Translations under genes and position numbers: made by a program
Origin: Candidatus Equimonas enterica
GTDB lineage: Bacteria > Bacteroidota > Bacteroidia > Bacteroidales > Bacteroidaceae
NCBI GenBank assembly: GCA_018066225.1
Contig: JAGHRU010000144.1
Coordinates: 1 to 11,680, forward strand
DNA: 11,680 nt
Direction of reading: 5' to 3'
The notes under the pieces: generated by a model
Databases searched by the model: none
Seen by the model: the letters and a program-made list of their open reading frames with translations, nothing else
Told to the model about the DNA's origin: nothing
Shown here: positions 6,767 through 11,680 of the stretch, piece after piece
Layout of the letters: each line of letters starts with the position of its first letter
Position numbering within the stretch: the first letter of the stretch is position 1

Positions 6767-7768
6767 TTAGAACTGCTCGAGGATACGGATGCGCTCCTCG
6801 ATGTCGGGATGCGTGCTGAAAAGGTTGGAGAAGAAGGAGAAGGAGTGTTCGCCCACGGCAGCACTCTTGACGATGAAGAGCTGCGCCACGTCTTCGCGCT
6901 CCACATTTTGCAGCCCGGGATTGCCGCTTATCTTGCGCAGCGCACTGGCCAAGGCCAGCGGGTTGCCGCAGAGTTCAGCACCCCCAGCATCGGCCATAAA
7001 CTCGCGCTTGCGGGAGATGGCAAAACGGGTGAGGACGGTGAAGAAATAGGCGATGGCGAGGCAGACGATGGCCACCACAATCGCCACCAGCACGCCAGCC
7101 CCATTGCCGCCACGCTCATTGCTATTGCGTCGGCCGCCACCATAGAGGAAGAGGCGCAGGACGACACGCGAGACGAGCGAGAGGGTGGTAGAGATGATGC
7201 CCACGAAGATGATGGAGGTAATCAGCAGACGGGTGTCGCGGTTGCGTATGTGGGTCAGCTCGTGCGCGATGACGCCAGAGAGTTCTTCGTCGTTGAGCAC
7301 ATCGAGCAAGCCCGTTGTGACGGTGACGGTGTAGCTGTCCGTGTCGATACCACTGGCAAAGGCATTGAGTTGCGCGTCCTCCACGATATTGACCTTGGGC
7401 ATCGGCATACCGCCAGCGATGGTGAGGTTCTCCACGATGTTATAGACGCGGGGACAGTCGCGGCGGCTCAACGGCTGCGCACCGACGGCACTGCGTATCA
7501 TGGCCGTGTTGCCGAAATAGGAGATGCCAAACCACAGGGCGACAATGCCCACCACCCAAGGTACGACCTCGACGAAAGCGGCATTGACCGTCACTGCGTC
7601 AAAGGTGTAGTCGGCCGCGCCATTGGCATCGTAGTAAGGATGGACGCCGAGCGTGAGGGCAAAGAAGACCCATGTCATCAAGAGAATGATGGCAGGGAAG
7701 AAGAGCAACAGCAGCACCGAAAGCCTGTTGTTGCGGCGGATTTGGCTTTGGAGTCCTATGTAGCGCAT
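6767..7768 (-). CDS. htpX: HtpX-like M48 family membrane metalloprotease
   Basis: Zinc metalloprotease of 333 residues anchored in the inner membrane, expected to degrade misfolded or damaged membrane proteins. Two N-terminal helices (about 17-40 and 68-87) precede the zinc motif HELTH (H169, E170, H173). A further pair of helices (about 181-207 and 225-246) is followed by the third ligand region REFMADAGGAEL, with E256 as the likely zinc ligand. A Gly/Asn/Arg-rich loop at about 210-224 separates the last two helices. The family-typical C-terminus FSTHPDIEERIRIL ends the protein. It is somewhat longer than E. coli HtpX (293). It starts 18 bases after lemA; the lemA-htpX pairing is common and suggests a shared envelope function. 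The cysteine-free active site and the HExxH leave little doubt about the class; the name htpX is by family. Confidence 0.92.
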   Translation of the reverse strand: MRYIGLQSQIRRNNRLSVLLLLFFPAIILLMTWVFFALTLGVHPYYDANGAADYTFDAVTVNAAFVEVVPWVVGIVALWFGISYFGNTAMIRSAVGAQPLSRRDCPRVYNIVENLTIAGGMPMPKVNIVEDAQLNAFASGIDTDSYTVTVTTGLLDVLNDEELSGVIAHELTHIRNRDTRLLITSIIFVGIISTTLSLVSRVVLRLFLYGGGRRNSNERGGNGAGVLVAIVVAIVCLAIAYFFTVLTRFAISRKREFMADAGGAELCGNPLALASALRKISGNPGLQNVEREDVAQLFIVKSAAVGEHSFSFFSNLFSTHPDIEERIRILEQF

Positions 7769-7786
7769 CGGGCGTAGGGCAGCAGG

Positions 7787-8353
7787 TTAGAACTTCACCT
7801 CGGGAGCCTTGTTGATAGCAGCCCGCTCCTCGGGAGCGACATCAAACATCGCTTCGGCACGGAAGCCGAAGGTGCTGGCAATGATATTGCTGGGGAAGGT
7901 CTGCACGGCGTTGTTGTACTCACGCGTCGCGCTATTGAAGAAGCGACGTGCCGCAGCGAGTTTGTTCTCGATATCGGCGAGTTCGCTTTGCAGTTGCAGG
8001 AAGTTGGTGTTGGCCTTGAGCTCAGGATAGGCTTCCACACTGACGCGCAAGCCTTGCAGTGCCTGGTCGAAAGCGGTTTCGGCCTTTATCTTGTCGTCGA
8101 TGGTGGTAGCCCCCATAGCAGCGGTACGGGCAGCAGTGACTTTCTCGAGCAACTCTTTCTCGTGCGTGGCATAGCCCTTGACAGTAGCCACGAGTTGGGG
8201 CACAAGGTCGTGACGCTGTTGCAGTTGCACGTCAATGTTGGTAAAAGCATTCTGACGGGCGTTGCGCGCCTGAATAAGACTGTTGTAGGCACTGACGAGC
8301 CAAATGACCAGCATAACGAGCAGGCCAAGGCCAATGATAGCAGGAATAGACAT
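7787..8353 (-). CDS. lemA: LemA family membrane protein
   Basis: Protein of 188 residues with one N-terminal membrane helix (residues 4-22), followed by an amphipathic, mostly alpha-helical soluble domain. The LemA signature is clear: YNSLIQARNARQNAFTNIDV, then QLQQRHDLVPQLVATVKGYA (43-62), a central ELADIENKLAAARRFFNSA (124-142) and YNNAVQTFPSNIIASTFGF (146-164). The biochemical role of LemA proteins is not established. They are often encoded next to HtpX/M48 proteases or DUF-type membrane proteins, as here, so an accessory role in membrane protein quality control is an inference. It has no lipobox cysteine. The gene is 30 bases downstream of the symporter gene and 18 upstream of the M48 protease, with no TAnnTTTG box in either gap, suggesting one transcript. 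Confidence 0.94.
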   Translation of the reverse strand: MSIPAIIGLGLLVMLVIWLVSAYNSLIQARNARQNAFTNIDVQLQQRHDLVPQLVATVKGYATHEKELLEKVTAARTAAMGATTIDDKIKAETAFDQALQGLRVSVEAYPELKANTNFLQLQSELADIENKLAAARRFFNSATREYNNAVQTFPSNIIASTFGFRAEAMFDVAPEERAAINKAPEVKF

Positions 8354-8383
8354 AAGACAAAAGGTGTTTAGTGGGCAGAGCCC

Positions 8384-9784
8384 TTAGTTAGTATTTTGAT
8401 TTCTAATGATTTGTAGTTGCTCCCCGATGGCCTTGATACGCTTTTCGCCAAGCGGATAGAGGGCGATGAAGAGCGCGGCGATGGCGGCGATGGCAGCCGG
8501 GATGTAGCTCATCAAGAGACGCAAACCCTCGGTGGCCTCGGCCGTCTGCACGGCACCCTCTGCGGTGTCGAAGTGGAAGAGGCTGAGCAGGGAGAGCACA
8601 GCAGCCCCACCGATAGCACCACCAAACTTCTGCGCCATCGACGACGAGGAGAAGATGAGCCCCGTGGAGGCGGTGCGGAATTTGAGTTCCGCGAAGTCGG
8701 CCACATCGGCATACATGCTCCACACCAAGGGGCTGACGATGCCCGTAAGTATGCTGACGGCCACTTGCAGCGCAAGGAGCGTCCACAGCGCGGCGACACC
8801 CTGCGTCGGTACATAGTAGAACGCGATGCAGAGCGCGATGAGCAAGAGCAGGCAAATCAGGAAGGTGAGTTTCTTGCCCACACGACGCGTGAAGAACGGC
8901 GTGGTGGCCACGCCGAGCATATTGGCCACTTCGCCCACGCCGAAGAAGAGGCCGGCGTAGAAGAGCAGGTCGAGGCCGAAGAGACCAAGATGGGAATCGG
9001 CAGGGATAAACGTGGTGAAATAGAACGGAATGACCGAGTAGCGCACGGCCCCGAAGAAGTTGAAGAAGAGCACGCCGCCGAGCAATATCCACCACGGCGC
9101 ATTGCGGAGCAGCGTCATCAGGTCGCTGCCTACGCTATTCGCGCTGACCGAGGTCTGCACATGCTCGCGCGTCATGCGGAACGTGAAGTAGAAGAGCACA
9201 GCGCAGTAGAGGCCCACGATGGTCATGGCATAGGTCCACGTCATCGGCGTGGTATAGGCAGCCCCAGTGAGCGAAGCGACCCAGCGGCAGAGTGGTTCCC
9301 ACGCGAAGAGGATGATGAACGAGCCACCGTATGCGAAAAACATGCGGAAGGAGGAGAACACCGTCTTCTCGTCGCTGTCTTCGGTCATTACGGTGAGCAT
9401 CGAGCCATAGGGCACATTGATGGCCGTATAGACCGTCATCATGAGCAGGTAGGAGAAATAGGCCCACGCCACCTTGCGGGTCTCGTCGTCAAAGGGCACG
9501 CTGAGCAGCAACACGCCTGCGAGCGCAAAGGGGATGGCCATCCACAGCAGATAAGGACGATAACGCCCCCAGCGGCTGTGTGTACGGTCGGCTATGATGC
9601 CCATCATGGGGTCGCTGACGGCGTCCCACATGCGCGCCACAAACATCAGCATAGCGGCCGCTTCAAGGGGAAGGTGACAAACGCTGGCGTAGAAGAAGGG
9701 CAGATAAGCCGAAAATATCTTCCAATAAGTCGAGGAGGCCATGTCGCCAAGGCCGTAACCCACTTTTTCTTTAAGAGAAGCCAT
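8384..9784 (-). CDS. GPH/MelB-family sugar:cation symporter (MFS fold)
   Basis: Inner-membrane transporter of 466 residues with about 12 hydrophobic helices. The N-terminus KVGYGLGDMASSTYW and the segment MWDAVSDPMMGIIADRTHSRWGRYRPYLL (52-80) carry the glycoside-pentoside-hexuronide:cation symporter signature, including D54, D58 and the DRTHSRWGRYRP loop. A second family landmark, NVPYGSMLTVMTEDSDEKT, follows in the fourth or fifth helix region. The transported substrate, a glycoside, hexuronide or other sugar, cannot be deduced, since no glycoside hydrolase or sugar kinase lies alongside. The start ATG at 9782-9784 sits 33 bases after a TAACTTTG promoter box. It is the first gene of a probable symporter-lemA-htpX transcript, an odd leading partner for two envelope quality-control genes. 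Confidence 0.9.
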   Translation of the reverse strand: MASLKEKVGYGLGDMASSTYWKIFSAYLPFFYASVCHLPLEAAAMLMFVARMWDAVSDPMMGIIADRTHSRWGRYRPYLLWMAIPFALAGVLLLSVPFDDETRKVAWAYFSYLLMMTVYTAINVPYGSMLTVMTEDSDEKTVFSSFRMFFAYGGSFIILFAWEPLCRWVASLTGAAYTTPMTWTYAMTIVGLYCAVLFYFTFRMTREHVQTSVSANSVGSDLMTLLRNAPWWILLGGVLFFNFFGAVRYSVIPFYFTTFIPADSHLGLFGLDLLFYAGLFFGVGEVANMLGVATTPFFTRRVGKKLTFLICLLLLIALCIAFYYVPTQGVAALWTLLALQVAVSILTGIVSPLVWSMYADVADFAELKFRTASTGLIFSSSSMAQKFGGAIGGAAVLSLLSLFHFDTAEGAVQTAEATEGLRLLMSYIPAAIAAIAALFIALYPLGEKRIKAIGEQLQIIRNQNTN

Positions 9785-9816
9785 AAGTTATGGTTTTATA
9801 TGCGATATATCTGCGG

Positions 9817-9847
9817 CAAAGTTAGCACATTTCCCCGAACCGACCAA
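9817..9847 (-). promoter_or_regulatory. Promoter for the symporter-lemA-htpX unit
   Basis: On the minus strand TAACTTTG (complement of 9817-9824) matches TAnnTTTG, and 19 bases upstream is TTGG (complement of 9844-9847), a partial match to the -33 TTTG. The predicted start near 9810 gives an AT-rich leader of about 26 nt before the ATG at 9784. Confidence 0.7.
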
Positions 9848-9891
9848 CCTATGGCGCGAAAATCTCGGCTAAAAGCACTCAAAAAGACAGC

Positions 9892-9990
9892 GGGCAGTAA
9901 TCTTCAACGGTCTGCCCAGAGGCGCGAAACGATCTGCCCAGAGCGGAAAAACGATAAGGGCAGACCGTAAAAACTGTCTGCCCTTATCGT
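9892..9990. repeat. Cluster of GGGCAGA/TCTGCCC repeats
   Basis: Five copies of the word GGGCAG(A) or its complement fall within 100 bases: 9892-9897 (forward), 9911-9917, 9933-9939 (both reverse), 9958-9964 (forward) and 9977-9983 (reverse). Two longer near-identical copies of CGrTCTGCCCAGAG are at 9908-9921 and 9930-9943, direct repeats with a 22-base period. The last two words are arms of the adjacent perfect 15-bp hairpin; the others can pair with each other or with it to form alternative stems. The cluster sits between the C10 protease terminator and the symporter promoter. No protein-coding potential is evident. Confidence 0.6.
9947..9990 (-). terminator. Strong terminator after the C10 protease gene
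   Basis: ACGATAAGGGCAGAC (9951-9965) pairs perfectly over 15 bases with 9976-9990 around a 10-base loop. On the minus strand the stem is followed by a T-run (complement of 9947-9951) and then CCG. It begins 38 bases past the protease stop codon. On the plus strand GAAG follows the stem, so it works only for the minus strand. Confidence 0.85.
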
Positions 9991-10028
9991 GAAGCCTCCT
10001 TGCGGAAGCGGAATTACGACGCTGTCTA

Positions 10029-11680
10029 TCAGCGCGTTAGCATCTTGCGGCCACCTTCGACGATGACACCAGAGGGGCGGTCACAATCTCTGAGGCGCAA
10101 GCCCGAGATTGAGAAGCGCGCATCGCTCTCCGAGGGGTCGAAGACGACTTCGCGCACGCCGTCGCTGCCTTCGCGCACAGAGAAGTAGAGGCGTGCTATC
10201 TCGCTGCCAGCCTGCGGATTATTGACAGGATAGACTTGCAGCGACAGTCCGTATTTGCCGGGGGTGTAGTTGTAAATCGGGAAAGCCACATTGTAGGGCT
10301 TCATCTCGCCACCGGCCAAGCCCACTTTGCTGTAACCGAAGTATTCCACAGGCTCCGTGGAAGGCATGCTAAACACCCATGTGAGCACTTCCACCACGCC
10401 ATAGCCGCCGTCGTTGCGCAAGGTGGCACTGGCTTCTACCAGACTACCTTCGTAGAACACCGTGCTGCTGCTTTTCAACTTAAAGTTCTTGGTCGTAAAC
10501 GCAGGCGCACTCTCGCCATCGACATTGAGGATGTCGAAGCCATATTCCTCGGGCTTGCCGCTCGTCTTGTCGCTGAGGCGGATGTAGCGAAGATGGCTGT
10601 CAGTGTCTCTGCGGTAGAACTGGTATTTGCACACGCCCACGGTCTTGGGCAGCGTGACGCCGACTTCCACGGTGACGGCCTCGCCAGCGGGGACGCTGAC
10701 GACCTTGTAGTCGTTCATCGACGAGCCAGCTGCGTTGCTCATGAGCAACTGCGAGTGGCACTCGGCCTTGCTGTCGTTGGCGAGCGTGACGCGGAAATAG
10801 CCTTTCTGGCCAGCGAAGAGTTTGCCGACAGGCTCTACGGCTGCCACAGTGAGGCAGGTCAGTTCGTCGGGATTGGGCAGGTAGATGACTTTACCGCTCT
10901 CGTCGGTCTGCGACACGATGGACTGCGGCTGACCCACAGGGGCAAGCATCTGCTGCCAATCCGTCTGCCCCTTAACGCGCTGCCAAAACTCGTAGCGCAA
11001 GCCAGCACGGCGGTACTCAGCAGGCACCGTCCAGCGCAGGAAACCGCTGTAACCCGGCTTGACCGTCATGTCGGGCTGCACATCGTCAGCACCGTCATAG
11101 CGCATCTCATCGCCCTCAAAGACGCGGATGCAAGCATCACCTTCGAAGGTCTGATAGCCACTGTTGTAGGCATGGCAAATCACACGCGGCGCACCCTCGA
11201 CATCCGTATCGGCATCCACGACAGGCGCATTGGTGCCACCGAGCAGCATGAGTTCGGGCAGCGAAGTTGCGCCCTCGCCTTGATCGGGCATAAAGCCCAC
11301 GATGAGGCCTTGATTGTCATTGTAGCCCGCTGCGCTACCGCCCGCACCCTGCATTTCGGGGTCGAGGGCAGTGATGGCAAAGAAGCCGTCGCTCCAGCCG
11401 CTCCAGCCCCAGTTGAAGTGGTAGAGCCCATCGGCGTTGTAACCGTCACAGACGAAAGCGTGACCACCACGGTCGTTGGTGCCAGTCATCATGCAGGGGC
11501 GACCGCTGCTCAATTCGCCACGGATGATGGCCTCCCACTGGGCAAGGGTGTAAACCTCACGGCTGAGCACGGTCAGCGCGCCATTGTAGCCGAAATGGTT
11601 GATAAGGCCAGAGACGACATTGCTATTGAAGGCCGACGAGCCCTGCGGCGCGTAGTCCATCTCGATGGCAACGCCAACAT
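10029..11680 (-). CDS. Secreted C10 (streptopain-type) cysteine protease, 5' end beyond window
   Basis: The frame runs off the right edge; the codons before the ATG at 11660 read VGVAIE and continue into MDYAPQGSSA, the conserved C10 stretch just after the catalytic-cysteine region. That ATG is therefore internal, and the signal peptide, propeptide and catalytic cysteine lie outside. Counting from it, the active-site histidine is H67 in GGHAFVCDGY, followed by LYHFNWGWSGWSDGFF (79-94), the Trp-rich streptopain motif. The peptidase domain ends near residue 125. About 380 further residues look like beta-rich, Ig/CARDB-like modules (about 145-235, 265-365 and 390-495), with phrases such as VTLANDSKAECHSQLL and ASATLRNDGGYGVVEVLTW. 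The last 35 residues (RFSISGLRL then GVIVEGGRKMLTR) resemble the terminal tails of exported Bacteroidales proteins and may be a sorting domain. Expected to be a cell-surface or secreted protease; substrate unknown. It ends 38 bases before a strong terminator. Confidence 0.9.
   Translation of the reverse strand, partial: VGVAIEMDYAPQGSSAFNSNVVSGLINHFGYNGALTVLSREVYTLAQWEAIIRGELSSGRPCMMTGTNDRGGHAFVCDGYNADGLYHFNWGWSGWSDGFFAITALDPEMQGAGGSAAGYNDNQGLIVGFMPDQGEGATSLPELMLLGGTNAPVVDADTDVEGAPRVICHAYNSGYQTFEGDACIRVFEGDEMRYDGADDVQPDMTVKPGYSGFLRWTVPAEYRRAGLRYEFWQRVKGQTDWQQMLAPVGQPQSIVSQTDESGKVIYLPNPDELTCLTVAAVEPVGKLFAGQKGYFRVTLANDSKAECHSQLLMSNAAGSSMNDYKVVSVPAGEAVTVEVGVTLPKTVGVCKYQFYRRDTDSHLRYIRLSDKTSGKPEEYGFDILNVDGESAPAFTTKNFKLKSSSTVFYEGSLVEASATLRNDGGYGVVEVLTWVFSMPSTEPVEYFGYSKVGLAGGEMKPYNVAFPIYNYTPGKYGLSLQVYPVNNPQAGSEIARLYFSVREGSDGVREVVFDPSESDARFSISGLRLRDCDRPSGVIVEGGRKMLTR

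Noticed and set aside
6623..7777. 384-codon open frame on the plus strand opposite the M48 protease
   Set aside because: It is highly charged and low in hydrophobic structure, and spans the ferredoxin promoter. The minus strand encodes an intact HELTH protease.
8417..9970. 517-codon open frame on the plus strand opposite the symporter
   Set aside because: It is rich in His, Glu, Arg and Gly with no domain pattern, and it crosses the symporter promoter and repeat cluster. The minus-strand frame has clear transporter motifs.

Overview
The window reads as a gene-dense piece of a Bacteroidota chromosome, order Bacteroidales and possibly Prevotellaceae, with GC content clearly above one half by eye. 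Four things support this. The serine palmitoyltransferase closely resembles the Bacteroides/Prevotella sphingolipid enzyme. Three upstream regions carry the Bacteroidota -7 box TAnnTTTG, once with a TTTG exactly 19 bases upstream. Start codons lack clear Shine-Dalgarno sequences. A secreted C10 (streptopain-type) protease ends in a tail typical of exported Bacteroidales proteins. The family-level placement is an inference.

Layout, left to right. Bases 1-1741 (+ strand) hold the 3' half of pflB, with an apparent one-base deletion near base 45, and pflA, whose start overlaps the pflB stop: the glycyl-radical pyruvate formate-lyase and its activase. A long hairpin (1773-1816) separates this pair from a convergent minus-strand block. 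Bases 1832-6232 (- strand) are a tight four-gene set transcribed in the order spt (sphingolipid synthesis), hpt (purine salvage), adk (adenylate kinase) and comEC (DNA-uptake channel), with gaps of 34, 31 and 22 bases. It is driven by a promoter at 6268-6275 with A-tracts upstream. Bases 6356-6702 form a self-contained one-gene unit for a 56-residue 2[4Fe-4S] ferredoxin with its own promoter and terminator. Bases 6767-9784 (- strand) hold a MelB-like sugar:cation symporter, lemA and an HtpX-like M48 protease, spaced 30 and 18 bases apart. The gap 9785-10028 holds the symporter promoter, a cluster of short repeats and a strong terminator. From 10029 to the right edge (- strand) lies the C-terminal part of a secreted C10 cysteine protease.

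Taken together this is mostly housekeeping and anaerobic central metabolism: formate-producing fermentation, ferredoxin-linked electron transfer, nucleotide salvage, membrane lipid synthesis and envelope quality control, plus one secreted protease. I see no mobile element, CRISPR array, tRNA or rRNA, and no convincing novel system. No gene-free stretch exceeds about 250 bases. The more interesting points are the spt-hpt-adk-comEC arrangement, the spt promoter architecture, the repeat cluster before the symporter, and the likely frameshift in pflB.
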